Assembly: GCA_037176725.1 (NCBI GenBank)
Contig: JAZBRS010000020.1
Coordinates: 58,432,001-58,496,000 of the forward strand
Direction: 5' to 3'
DNA: 64,000 nucleotides
From: Posidonia oceanica
Lineage: Eukaryota; Streptophyta; Magnoliopsida; Alismatales; Posidoniaceae
Shown: positions 10,685 to 22,739 of the stretch, one piece after another
Position numbering within the stretch: the stretch's first letter is position 1
Layout: each line of letters begins with the position of its first letter
Notes under the pieces: model-generated
Database searches by the model: none
What the model was told of the DNA's origin: nothing
What the model saw: only the letters and a program-made list of their open reading frames with translations
Program-made: the position numbers and the translations under genes

Positions 10685-10718
10685 AGGTCAGTGAGCGAGT
10701 TCCTTAGCTGAAGCTTGA

Positions 10719-13443
10719 GTGCATTCTCTTACTGACGCCCTTGTTGCGACCCCTGCTTCTGACCATCCCCTTCCGAGCTACTTCGCCTTCACGATAATAG
10801 CTCCTCCTAGGATTCGCCCTCTTGCCCCCTGTCATAGCCCTGTGATCATCCATTCTCGGTCAGCGATGGCCCAGTTTGTTGGTGATTCCCACGTCCCTGT
10901 TGCCTTGGAGGTGGCTCCCCTTTCGGTCCCTTTGGCTTCTACATTGACCCCCTCTATGCCAGCATCTCCTTGTCTGGTACAGTTGCCTCCCCTCTATTCT
11001 ATGGGGTAGTGGCAAGCTTCGTCGGACCCGATTGCCGAGTCCGTCTTGGCATCCGTCGTTCGCGCCCCTGAGGTGCCCCTGACTCCTCCTTCCCAGGGTA
11101 ATGTCACTTTCGACACTCACCCTGCTGCGGCGAATTTCGCCTTAGGACCTCTGCCTCCTGGACAGTCTGTGTCCCAGCCACTTGATTCTGGTCCCCTACT
11201 GATCCTGCAACTCAGCATACCCACTGATGGGTCCCTTAAGATGCAGTATCAGCAGCTGATGGAGACTGCCCAGAGACTGCAAGGCATGGCTCTATCTATT
11301 CGCCTTTCATTCACTCTTGCTGCTCCCGAGGCTCCGCTGCGACCTGCTCTCGCGTCGTAGGCATTCCCTTCTACTCCCCCGCCCAAGCCACCACCTCAGC
11401 TACTCACTGCTTCGACGATGGGGGCTCAGCTTCCGCCTCCTGCATATGCACAACACCCTACATAGCATCGTCCTCTGGCACCTGGTGGCCAGTCCTTAGG
11501 ACTGGTTGGAGCGCAGTATCCCTCTAGCCCGCCGCCTGGCACCGTGCCGGTGCAGCAGCTGACGCTCCAGCACTCTGCATCACCTATCACTCAGCATGCT
11601 GGTTATCCTACCCCTTGCATCAGCAATACCCTACCCCTGCATAGATGCCAGCACCCACAACACATCCGCACAGATACGCTGCTCATCCCATCGCTCCACT
11701 AGGCGATGCGATGGTAGATCCAGAGGAGCACCTTGGTGCATCCTATGTGGCGTATGTGGCCCCTGCCCCTGCTGTACCACCTCCTTTGGCAGTAGCTCTA
11801 GAATCCAACGACGACAGGTTCACCATTCTGGAGAAAGTGCTTCGACAAGTGCAAGGTACAGACCACTAGTCTTACCAATTCTGGGACCTCTATTACTTCC
11901 CAGAGGTGGTGCTCCCACCGAAGTTTCACATCCCAGTTTTCAAAAAATACAATGGCAGAGGATGTCCAATAACACACCTGAAGGCATACTGCGGAGATCT
12001 CGCTCAGCTCCAGGCTGACGAGAGGTTTCTAATCCGCTTGTTCCAGAAAAGTCTAACCGGCCCTGTGCTCAAGTGGTTCACCTCACTTGATATGGCCAGC
12101 ATCAAGACGTGGACGACCTCAGGTAGGTGTTCCTGGGACAATATTCCATCAACCTGGACCTGGTCCCTAAGTGCGTGGACCTGGTTGCAACAAAGCAGAA
12201 CCCCAGCGAGCCATTTGGGGAGTATGTCAGCCGCTGGCGTGCACTCGCTTTGCAGGTTCGAGATAGACCCTCTGACGAGGAGTCCCTCGAGATTGTGATC
12301 GGGGGTGTGCAGCCTGCCATCGGGGCTCTGCTCAGCTTTCAACCTGTCACAACTTTCATTGCACTGATTCAGGCTGGCACCTGCGTGGAGAGTTCGCTAC
12401 GGAGTGGCAACTTCCCGGCACTCTTTGCGTTTGCCAAGCAGGCCACCATCAACAGCAATAGTAGCAGCACCAGCAGCAACACCAGTAGCAACAGCAGCGG
12501 TACCACCAGCAACCAGCCTAAGAAGGACTCACTGAAACCTACTATTGCCTACGTTGACCCCTTGCCCGTTCCTGTTCAGTTGGCAGTTCAGCCTCCCCCG
12601 AATCAAGTAGTATACGCACCAGCACCTAGGGCACCCCCACACCACAAATCACTACCACCGCCCAACCGGTATATCCTGTTGCACCGATCCGGCAAGCACA
12701 GCCCCAGGGGCAAAGGCGACAGCGGTGTCAATTCACCCCATTGGTGGAGCCGTTAAGTGCCGTCCTCTCCAAGGTCGCGACATTTCTAAGGTTTCCCGAG
12801 GTTCGCCCGCTGCCAAATCTACTTCCGCATTGGCATAAGGTGCACCTTTTTTGTGACTTTCATCGAGCCATAGGGCACTCGATGAACAGTTGCCTCACTT
12901 TACAGGACGCCATCCAGAATCTAATTGAATCGGGAACGATTACGATCCACATGCACAAGGCATCTACATCTGCTCCTTCATCAGCATCAGCCCCTGCACA
13001 AGCATTAGCACCCCCTCGTCCCAGCATCGTCCACCAGCCCCTCTTGGAGCATCCCAATCTGGAAGGCACGGGGACCTCAGGAATCTATTCTCTCTCCCCC
13101 TCCGGGCCTGCTACGTCTGTAGTAGACCCCTCTGAGCTCATTCATGATGTCTCGAAGCCCTTTCCTCTCTCTCTATCGTGCAGCTATTGCTGGCTCCGAG
13201 TCGGGAGTCCATATGATCCGACCACATGCCAGGCCAGGGCGCTCCGCCGCTCGCCCTACCATGCACCCTTAGGCCCCTGCCTTTGTATGCCTTCACGCTA
13301 GACCGTAGGCCCAAACCCTTGCCTCCTATTTAGGTAGGCCCCCAGTCAGCCTATTAGCTAGGTCTTAGCCAGGGCCCCCAGCAACCTACCAGCATCAGCA
13401 CCCTTCTCCCTATCACCTAGCCAACCCACTTGTAGCCCCTTTT
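10719..13443 (+). pseudogene. gag: Element A gag (broken)
   Basis: Gag forms the particle and binds genomic RNA. A proline-rich N-terminal region (SRSAMAQ at about 10854-10874, also seen in C and D) is followed by a retrotransposon-gag domain (about 11906-12420; GRGCPITHLKAYCGDLAQLQ, WFTSLDM, RDRPSDEESLE). Next come a Ser/Asn-rich expansion (about 12450-12510) and a zinc-knuckle variant C-x2-H-x4-H-x4-C (12852-12893). In-frame TAG codons at 11007, about 11463 and 11867 replace CAG of the relatives. Frameshifts fall near 11600-11645, 12120 and 12720. The start may be the MAQ ATG at 10866 or an upstream one, because the frame upstream of MAQ is also conserved among the copies. Confidence 0.85.
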
Positions 13444-14600
13444 GTGCTCACAGCACATGCCCCTGCGGTTATTGACTTAACTTGGGACTCCCATCGTGTG
13501 CCCTACAACTACGCCACGAAAACGTGCACAGAAGTCACGCGATTGGGGAGGGTATACCAACCTGCAGCACCGGTGGTAAGGCCCAGCCGTCCAGCACCCG
13601 TTGCACCCCCACCAGCAAGCCAACCCGCAGCACCCCCAGCATCAAGCCAACCCCCTGCACCTAGCCTGGTAGAGCCAACCCCCAAAGCATCCCCTTCTAC
13701 CACCAGAAAGTCGAACCACAAAACCGACATTACCTCCCAGCTTAGAAGGGAGAAAGCCGACATTTCAATTTGGGACTTTATACATTCCTCTTTTGAACGC
13801 CATGAGGCTTTTCTCCAAGTGTTCCAAGTAGCCCGTGTGTCCCAAGGTATAGAACCCGCAGCCCTGGAAAGCATGGTTGGTGTCATTGCGGAGCCTCAGA
13901 TCATCTCTTTCACGAGCGATGAGCTACCTCCGGCGGGGATTAATCATAACCAACCCTTGTTTGTCACGGTGCAATACAAAAGCTTTTGCATTCCCCTATC
14001 GCTGGTTGATAACAGGTCAGGCCTTAATGTCTGTCCATTGCACACTGCAACCAGGCTCGGATTCAAAGCCGAGGATATCACCCCGGTGATAAAGGGAATG
14101 ACAGCTTTTGACAATACTCACCATGATGCTCTAGGGTTTTGATTATTCCTCTTATCATTGGCCCGGTCACATTCGATGTGGAATTCTACATTGTCAACTT
14201 CGAGCCTAACTTTAATTTCCTGCTTGGGTGCCCTTGGCTGCACAAGCATCAGGTCATCCCCTCGACCCTCCATCGCATGATCAAGTTTCGCCGCGGCGAC
14301 GATGTTATCGTTGTCATGGTAGAAAACTTTGAGAAGGAGCGGATCGAGGCGGTTGCACCCATCTCAACGCAGACTATCCCTTTTGACCCTGAGCTTTCAG
14401 ATGCCTTGTATCGAGTTAATCGGTGTGAGCTGGTTAGCTTTATACCTGATCTTGAACGTGTCAACTCCTTGGCCATTCGCAATAACCCCTTCTGGATGGT
14501 CGAAACGTCTGTCACAGGTGGGGCTATGTTAAGGGAGCATCACTCGGGCGATACGGCCAGGGAATCGCTGAGCCGATCAGAGCAGCAGAGCGAACAGATT
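13444..14600 (+). pseudogene. Element A aspartic protease region (broken)
   Basis: This is a retropepsin-like domain that would release gag and pol products. The catalytic stretch reads L-V-D-N-R-S-G-L-N-V, where C and D have D-N-G-S; the glycine-to-arginine change would probably disable it. Downstream landmarks GMTAFDNTHHDALG, NFLLGCPWLHKHQVIPSTL and RRGDDVIVV match D (59500-60220). A single-base loss near 14136 (one A missing from 'agggattttg') shifts the frame. Confidence 0.82.
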
Positions 14601-16158
14601 CTGAAGGTCTCGGATATGACATACAGTCCAGCAAAGACAGATGCATGCAGCTTAAGGATCAAAGGGCAGCTATCCCGCAGGACCTCACTAACTTCACCAG
14701 TGCAGGTGTCCTGGATTCAAGCAGCAGTGAGGCCCCAGCACAGCAGGCGTCATGCCTGAGCTCCCCGCTGCCGATGGAGGAATGGGTATGCATTGAGGAC
14801 TACTACTCAGATGAGGAGAAGTCTGGCATAGTTGAAGCAACCCCAACCAGCAGTAAGGATCAGCTCAGCGTGGCAACGTCTCGGTCAGTTTACTCGGCAC
14901 TCACTAATGCAGCAGTAGAATTGGTAGGCCTGCGGTGGGGTTGACAGTTTCTTCTCTTCCTACAGCTTCACCAAAGTCACTGACAGCCGCAGCTGCAGTG
15001 CTAGAGTCAGAAGCACGTCCTCCGGCATCATCCAACAGTTAGCTTGTGGCCGCAGCCGCACTAGCATGGAAATCACCTTTCTCCGACGGCGCAGTCAGTC
15101 GGATCAGATGGCAGCGTGACTCAGCCCGCATCATCGATAGTGCCACAAGCAAGCCAGGTGGCTCTGTCCAGCACACTGCTATCAACTTCAATAGATCTTG
15201 CTTGTGGAAGATTCTCGCCGCTGCTATTGGGAGACAACCACTATCACCCACGGGCACCGGCGCTTCATCCCCAAGCATAGCGGCCCAGCCATTGGCCCCC
15301 CGAAGGAACAGTTGTGCCTCCCCTCCAGTAGTAGTAATGGCCATGGCTGCCTACCCAGCAGCAGCGAAACAAGTACCCCAAGCAGCAGAAAGCCCAACAG
15401 TCAAGCCAAGACTGGCCGCAAACCTAGTAGTCACTAATTACGTCGACTCACCCTCGGATGAGGAGGGAGGAGCGGCTGTCGACGCTCAGATTGACTTTTC
15501 AATGGGAGACTTGGAATAGCTGTTCCAAGAGCAGCTTGTGTCGCTGGCACAGGACGTCGCAGAGCATGAGACAAAACAGAAGAAAGGGAAGGCTGTGGTC
15601 GCAGATCCCTCTATCATGGTCCTAGAGGAAGACCTAGCGGTCGAGGCACCCATTAGACCAGATGAGCTGATCACCCTACAGCCAGGGGATGGGTCTAGAT
15701 GGTTTGTGTAGCACATGCCCCACTTAGGCAATGCAGCAGGCGGCAGTACACTGATCAGCCGCTAGCCCAATATATCCTTGGCAAGCACACTGGAACATGC
15801 AGAGGAAGTGACGGCACAACAGATACCAGCGGCATCAGCACCACAAGCAGCACTAGTAGCACCACAAGTAGCAGCATTAGCACAACATGCACCAACAACA
15901 TCACAACATGCATAAGCAGTAACACAGCAAGCACCAACAGCACAGCAACAAGCAGTAGCACATGCAACCCCCGCATAGCAAGCAGCAGCACAACCAGCTT
16001 CAGCACAGGCAGTAACACAGATAGCAGAGTCAGTAGAGTCAGAGCAGGCAGAGCCAGTCGAGGAGTTTGCCAGAACAGAGGTCGCACACCGAGGATACAG
16101 AAACACTCAGGTAAGCGTGACCATCCTGAAGTGTCACTAGGGCCAAGCAGCGGAACAC
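14601..16158 (+). pseudogene. Element A pol linker (low-complexity, broken)
   Basis: This is the region between protease and reverse transcriptase, colinear with 57950-59400 of D. It is rich in Ser, Ala, Gln and Pro. Shared landmarks are EEWVCIEDYYSDEE, YVDSPSDEEGG and PDELITLQPGDGSRWFV. The part at about 15800-16060 is an 'aca/agc/gca' repeat corresponding to the Glu/Ser/Ala repeat in D. Several frameshifts and stops are present. No catalytic motif was seen; long variable linkers here are usual for Tat/Ogre elements. Confidence 0.7.
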
Positions 16159-17717
16159 TTGCACTCCTTCGATATCTCAGAGCCCACCTTTGAGAAGGAG
16201 ATCCTCTCGGAGCTTATTACATACAGAGAGGAGGATGATGCATGCGAAGATGAGAATGACGAACCGTCGCCTAAGTTCCAGCCCCACGACGACGATCCAG
16301 AAGGCCCCAACCTCCATGCCGAAGAGGAGATGGAGGTTGTTAGCATTGGCACAACAGAAGAAGTCAGAGAGATCTGCATTAGCGCCCATCTGTCGCCCCA
16401 GGCTAGAGCAGAATTCATCGCATTCTTGAAAGAGTATGCAGATGTCTTCGCCTAGAGCTACGTAGATATGGTCGGCCTCGACATTGAGATAGTTGTGCAC
16501 AACTTGCCTTTGGACCCAGACGCAAGGCCAATAAAGCAGAAGCTAAGGCGATGGCGACCGCAGTGGCTACTCATGATCAAAGAGGAGATCATGAAGCAGC
16601 ACAATGTTAACTTCCTCAAGGTCATCCTTTACCCTGAGTGGCTTTCAAACGTTGTGCCAGTACCCAAGAAGGATGGGCGAGTCCGCATGTGCATCGACTA
16701 CCGGGACCTGAACAAGGCGAGTCCTAAGGATGATTTCCCACTACCGCACATTGACATCCTAGTCGACAACACTGCAGGGCACAAAATGCTTTCTTTCATG
16801 GACGGCTTCTCTGGCTATAACCAGATCAGAATGGCAGAAGCGGACATGGAAAAAACATCCTTCATCACCCCTTGGGGTGTCTTCTGCTACCAAGTTATGC
16901 CATTTGGGCTGAAAAATGCTGGCGCAACCTATTAGAGGGCCATGACTGCACTTTTCCACAACCTCATGCATCAAGAAATTGAGGTCTACGTGGATGATAT
17001 GATTGTCAAGACCAAAGAGCCTGAGGATCACCTTACCTATTTAAGGAAGCTCTTTGACCGCCTGAGGAAGTACAAGTTGCGCCTTAACCCCAGCAAATGC
17101 GTATTCAAGGTATCTTCTGGCAAGCTCCTGGGCTACATTGTTAGCCAGAGGGGGATTGAAGTGGACATGCCACCCCCAAGACAGAGAAAGAAGTCCGAGG
17201 CCTGCTCAGACGCCTGCAGTATATCAGTCGGTTCATTGCACAACTCACGCCTATCTGTGAACTGATCTTCAAGCTCCTGAAGAAGAATGCACAGATTAAC
17301 TGGAGCGAGGAGTGCCAAGCTGCCTTTGACAAGATCAAACAGCTTCTGACCAAGCCTCTTGTTTTGGTCCCTCCCACGCCAGGGAGACCCCTGCTTCTCT
17401 ACCTCTCTACCACGCAGCATTCCATGGGCGCCGTCTTGGGCCAACATGATGAATCTGGTAGGAAGGAGCATGCAATTTATTACCTGAGCAAGAAGTTCAA
17501 TGATTGCGAAGCCAGGTATAGCACAATGGAGAAGACATGCTTATCCCTCTTCTGGGCTACACAGAAACTAAGGCATTACGTGATGGCGTACCTAGTTCGT
17601 CTTCTTTACAAGCATGACCCCATCAAATTTCTCTTCCAAAAGCCAGCAATGGTGGGTAGATGTGTCAAGTGGCAGGTACTGTTGTCTCAGTACGACATCA
17701 CCTTCATCACGCACTGA
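16159..17717 (+). pseudogene. pol: Element A reverse transcriptase and first RNase H (broken)
   Basis: The region copies the RNA genome to DNA. It has KKDGRVRMCIDYRDLNKAS, DGFSGYNQI, the catalytic Y-V-D-D-M at 16987-17001, and an RNase H-like part at about 17364-17717 (LLLYLSTTQHSMGAVLGQHD, FLFQKPAMVGRCVKWQVLLS). Broken points: TAG 16453 (Trp in D), TAG 16933 (Gln in D), loss of 24 nt at about 17166 between two GTGGAC copies, a one-base loss in the C-run just after, and TGA 17715. The first RNase H lacks an obvious full active-site set, as is typical for the degenerate connection domain in dual-RNase H elements. Confidence 0.87.
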
Positions 17718-18341
17718 GCCATGAAAGGCCAAGCCATGGCGGATCACCTCGCAAACTTTCCCTTGCCTGAATACCAGCCTCTCCAAACGTAGTTCCCGGA
17801 TGAGGACATCCTTTTTGCAATGGAAGACTCTGGCGAGGAGGACCCTGAAGATTCAGGGCAATGGCAGTGGTACTTTGATGGTGCTATCAACAAGAAGGGT
17901 CGAGGCATAGGCGCAGTGCTGACCATGCCGCAGGGGTAGTTGATCCCCTTTGCAAGGAAGCTGACCTTCAAGTGCACTAATAATGAAGCAGAGTATGAAG
18001 CATGCATTCTGGGACTGAAGGTCGCGCTCGAGCATGAGGCGCAGAAGCTGCATGTGCACGGCGATGCCATGCTAGTGATCTCCCAAGTGAATGGCGATTG
18101 GAGAATAAAGGATCCAAAGCTTGTGCCATATCACGAACATCTGCTGAAGCTGATAGAAGAATTTGCAAGCATCCGCTTCTCATACATGAACAGGGCAAGG
18201 AACGCGTATGTAGATGTGCTAGCAACCTTGGCATCCTGGCACAGTATACCTGAAGACCGAGCAGTGGATGTATCAGTTACCTGCATGGAGCAGCCTGAGC
18301 ATTGCATGAGCATAGAGGAGGCGGATCCGGTGGAAGAGTAG
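17718..18341 (+). pseudogene. Element A second (archaeal-type) RNase H (broken)
   Basis: The domain has WQWYFDGAINKKGRGIGA (first aspartate), NNEAEYEACILGLKVAL (glutamate), LHVHGDAMLVISQVNGDW (aspartate) and N-A-Y-V-D-V-L-A-T-L-A-S (last aspartate region), all still visible. An extra RNase H between RT/RH and integrase is the Tat/Ogre signature. TAG codons at about 17790 and 17938, and the TAG pair at 18339 and 18345, replace Gln, Gln, Gln and Trp of D. It stays in one frame with the integrase. Confidence 0.85.
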
Positions 18342-19586
18342 CCCTAGTATTGTGACATCAAAGCCTTCCTAGAGTCTGGCAGCCACCCGCCTAGCACCTT
18401 AGCAGCAGATAGAAGAACTTTGGTGCGTCTAGCGTCGAAGTATGTGTTAGGGGCAAGGCAGCTATATAGAAGATCATACAGTCAGATGCTCCTACGCTGC
18501 CTGAGCAAGCAAGAGGCCGACACACTTATGCTCCAAGTTCATGCATGGACTTGTGGTCAGCATATGAATGGTGTGCTGCTGGCCAAGAAGATCATGTTGC
18601 AAGGCTACTTCTGGTCAACCATGGAGGCAGACTGCTGCCAATTTGTGCGTAGATGCCACAACTGCCAAATCCATGGTAACCTTATGCACGCTCCCCCGCA
18701 GGAATTGCATAGCATGTCCTCGCCATGGCCCTTCTCCACCTGGGGGATTGATGTCATCGGCACTATACACCCTGCTGCATCAAATGGTCATCGCTTCATT
18801 CTGGTAGCGATTGACTACTTCACGAAGTGGGTGGAAGCAACCTCCTACAAGGCGGTCACAACCATGGTGACAGAGAGGTTTATCAGAAACAACATTGTCA
18901 CCCGATATGGGGTCCCACATGCAATCATCTTTGACAACGGCTCGAACTTCATTGCAAAGAGGATCGAGGAGTACCTGCAGAAGCACCAGATCAAGCATCA
19001 CAGATCCTCACCATATCGGCCGCAGATGAATGGAGCAGTGGAGTCTGCCAACAAAAACATTGTGAAAATAATGAAGAAGATGGCAGAAACCCACAAAGAC
19101 TTGCATGACAAGCTCCCATACGCACTCTGGGCATACAGGACATCAGTGTGGACCTCGACAGGAGCCACCCCGTACTCGCTGGCGTACGGTATGGAGGCAG
19201 TGCTGCCTGTCGAAGTAGAGATCCCTTCGCTGTGGATCCTACGAGAAGCAGAGCTGGAAGAAGCAGAGTGGGTCAAGGACCGTTGTGCCCAGCTCAATCT
19301 GATTGATGAGCGCAGATTGCAAGCAATGCACAATGCTCGCTACTACCAGAAGTGAATGGCGAGAGCATACTTGAAGAAGGTGCGGCCCAGGAGCTTCCAG
19401 CCAGGAGATCTCGTCTTGCGAGCCATCCACCTACCAGACGATCGAGGCAAATTCCGACCCAACTGGTGCGGCCCCTTTGTGGTCAAGCAGGCATTCTTAG
19501 GTGGTGCAGCAATTCTTGAGGACATGGACTAGACTGGGCAGTCAGAGTCGGTCAATGCATGCTACCTCAAGAAGTACTATCAGTAG
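18342..19586 (+). pseudogene. Element A integrase (broken)
   Basis: The region inserts the DNA copy. The zinc-binding H-H-C-C part includes CHNCQIHG near 18650-18680. The catalytic core has W-G-I-D-V-I-G, IFDNGSNF and NGAVESANKN (D, D, E). The C-terminal HGPFVV-type motif reads N-W-C-G-P-F-V-V. A 311-codon stretch is open (18420-19355). TGA at 19353 (CGA in D) and TAG near 19530 (CAG in D) break it; it ends YLKKYYQ with TAG at 19584-19586. Confidence 0.88.
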
Positions 19587-21099
19587 ACCGGCCCTTGCCT
19601 TGCAGAGCGTTCTTTCCCGTCCCATCCTTTGCATTCTCATTACCCTTGTACATTCTTCCACATTCTAATCTTGCCCCTCTACATTCTCGCACTCTCTACA
19701 CATATCCCTGCATTTCCACCTCTTTCAGCATATCTCAAGCAAAAAACCTACAAATTCTCAGCAAAAAGCATGCATTGCATTTAGCCCGATGATGAAATTG
19801 GATGTGCTTGCCTGCTCTGTAACGAGTCTACCCTGCCTCATCCGACACTACTTAGGCGTCTTAGCTAGTGAGGGAGCCACCCTTCAAATGAGAACATGCA
19901 AAATAACCAAACCACTTAGGACTTGCACCTCCCGAGGGAGATAAAATGCTAGGGTGTGAGCAAGAGTGTGAACCATAAAAGAATATGTCTGAGCATGAGC
20001 GTAAATGAAAAGGCAAATAGAAGGCGAAGGCAGAAGCGGGCCCTAGAGATAGAGGCGTGTAGCATAACCCTGCCCCTCCAAACTGCTTTGGAGATGGTCC
20101 ATCATTTCACACCTAGGAGCCTCAAACTCATCTCAAACCCAGGCGCCCATTACTTCTAAGCTAGGGACAGCGGAAGCCTGCTCAAAAGAAAAAAAAGAGA
20201 AAAAAGAAAAGAAGAACAACAAAAGGAAAAAATAGAAGCAAGAAAAAAGGAGGAAAGACAAAAGTCAACTCTAGAAAGAAAAAAAGCAAGCAGCGCGATC
20301 CCACCCCCTTTACCTATCTTAGAGAGGGACTAAAGTTTGTGCCTGGGGAATACACAAGCCCCGTAGAGCCTATAAACCTAGCAAGGCCTAGCAAGTAGCT
20401 CCCAACCTCAACCAGGTGCCCATTACCTCGAAGTTAGGGATAGGGGAAACCTACATGCCTATGAGGGAGCAAAAAGAAGCAAAAAGAGTAGGTGTAGGTC
20501 CTTGGGAGTTTGGCCTGGAGCTGTCCTCACTACCCACCACCCACACACTGCAAATAACCGTTTCCTGAGCACCACTAGCAAGTTAAGAGTTTGAGTAGAG
20601 TCTAGTGAGCCAGGGACCCCTCTCTTCCTCTACAGCAGGCGCTAAGCACTCCATATGCTGAGGGCTATAGCATATAAGCAAAAATCATGCACACATCTGC
20701 AGCATCTATTGTAATCATGCATATATCTACGCATATCAATCATAAACCATGCATGCATGCACAGCATCAGTCGTTCCCCTCCTTCTATCCTCCTGCTCTG
20801 CAAAACTTGGCTCGGCATTGAGACAGTACTGCTGTCAAGCACCCGTCGACCTCCTTCAAGCTGCATTGGTTCAGAGCTCCGACCAACCACTTCCCTACAA
20901 GCAAAACTGCCTTTGTCTGAATATGCTTAATATCTGCACTCTAAATGCTAACTATTGAACATGCTAAAACTGCTAGCCTTGAAATCTGCATCTTTATCAG
21001 CCAGTGGTTACATGCTTATATCTGATCTGTTGAACTGCAACTTTGGTTATAGGTACCTGAGATTTCTGCACCAGCAGCCTGCATTCTCCCTCCTGCACA
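19587..21099 (+). other. Element A spacer between integrase and DUF7745
   Basis: This is a noncoding stretch of 1.5 kb. A block at 19830-19880 (GACACTACTTAGGCGTCTT then AGCTAGTGAGGGAGCC) is kept in D (about 54190-54255, minus) and in the fragment at about 2675-2710. A purine-rich run lies at 20180-20290. A candidate splice acceptor, GGTTATAG|GTACC, lies about 50 nt before the DUF7745 start. No open frame was recognised. Confidence 0.6.
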
Positions 21100-22300
21100 A
21101 TGGGTTATCCTACTCTGGTCAGCCCCATGCACTGCTCGGATGCCCTGCGAGAATGGATTGGCAAACTCACTGAAGTCGACCGCGAGAAGCTGCGCATATG
21201 GGGTATCCCTTCCAAGCTTCTGAAGGCGGCTGACGTCGAAGTAAGCCGGCATCTCCTGTGCGCTGCTGCAAGGTTCTGGAAACCAGCACATCATGTCTTT
21301 CGCTTTGGCAGGACAGAGCTGACTCCTACACTGGAGGAAGTGCATTGGATCTGCAGCTTCTCTAAGATCATGGGACCTACAGTCTTCATGAGGCACGACG
21401 GGTACACTACGGTCCTGAGCCAGCTGTCTGGGCTCTCTACCAAAGCTGCCAACAAAGACTGATCTGCACCAGCAGACCCACGCCCTTGCTTCGCCTAGCA
21501 TACTTTGATGCAATTATGGAAAAGCGTGCTGAACTCAGAGACGAGCTGTGGCTCTAGGGATTCGTCACCCGTTTTCTAGGCGAACTGATTTTCACGCATG
21601 GCCGGATGACAGTTGCAATCGAAATTGCTGAAATTGCACTCGTAGTGGTGACCCAGTAGATTGACTTGGCACCAGTCATCCTTGCAGAGACTTACCGTAG
21701 ACTAGACTGCGTCGCACATCGCTGCTGCCACTTCCACGGCTGCAGAGCACTTGTGCAGATATGGCTAGCTGCACACTTGGAGATGGATCTTCTGCGCCCT
21801 CAAAGGCATGCCATTGAAACATACTGCAGTAGCGGCCATGCAAGGACCATCAAGAGCGTACCAGAGGAGTACCAGAAGCTGTCTGAGCTGACGGATGATG
21901 CAATGACTTGGCAAATCATCCCATCCACAGCTGAACCCTTCACCGTCTTCTTCGATGCCCACAACACGCAACTCATGGTATTGCCAGGATTCACTGGGGG
22001 TGTGGAATACCACCCTATCCGGGTCATGCGGCAGTTTGGCTTCCGGCAAGGTGCCTTTATTGATAGCACTGCACCCAGGCTCATGCAGACTTACCCTCTC
22101 AGCACAACGGCAGCCACAACAAAACTAGCAGACCTGATGCGGCATGGAGTGAAGTCCACGGACATCGCGGCTGTGAAGGGCTCAGGATGCACTTCTGAGT
22201 ATGTTGCTGAGGTGCAGGGACTCTGGCCCCTCAGTGAGATTCCTCCTGCCGCCCCCAGTTTCCCGACTCCCGGAAAGCAAAGAAGGCTCGACTCAACTAG
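21100..22300 (+). pseudogene. Element A DUF7745-like gene (broken)
   Basis: It is in sense orientation downstream of integrase. It starts ATGGGTTATCC and matches the intact D protein along its whole length: HCSDALREWIGKLTEVDREK, LLKAADVEVSRHLLCAAARF, TELTPTLEEV, VMRQFGFRQGAFIDSTAP, YPLSTTAATTKLADLM. A one-base loss near 21455, TAG codons near 21555 and 21658 and a one-base loss near 22262 disrupt it. The corrected frame would stop at 22300, giving about 400 codons like D. Function is unknown; the position resembles that of env-like or accessory genes in other plant retrotransposons. Confidence 0.82.
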
Positions 22301-22739
22301 GCATCGGTGCAGTTGTTTGTTTGTTTAGCTTTTTGGATCATGATGTATCTTTTTGGCCTACCAGAGGCGTGTAACCAGAGATTCACTCAATACAAAGACA
22401 TTTCATGCCATTTGTTTGTGTTGCATGCCCTACCTATTGCATATCTATTCCTACCAGGATGTTCCAGGACCCGCATCAAGCACTTCAAAGCGTTAGCCCA
22501 TGCAAGCAGCCTAGAGCAGCCCTATAAGAGATCTAGAGCAGTTCCCCCTACAAGCACCATGTAACCCACAGCCTCAGAGCTACAGCAAAGCTCCCCCCGC
22601 GATCAACATGCATGCAAGAACCTCTGCAGACCCATGCATCGCCGCAACCACCTTTGCCCGGATCACTCCAGGCTGGTATCCCTAACTTCTCGTTTGGCGA
22701 ACACGTCAGTTTTGTCTACATTTCCTTGCTTTCTCGATA
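22301..22739 (+). other. Element A 3' flank of DUF7745
   Basis: This is noncoding with no recognised motif. It leads into 'ggtatcatccctgatacc', the first clear hairpin of the repeat region, which is related to hairpins at 50920-51260 in D. Confidence 0.4.
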
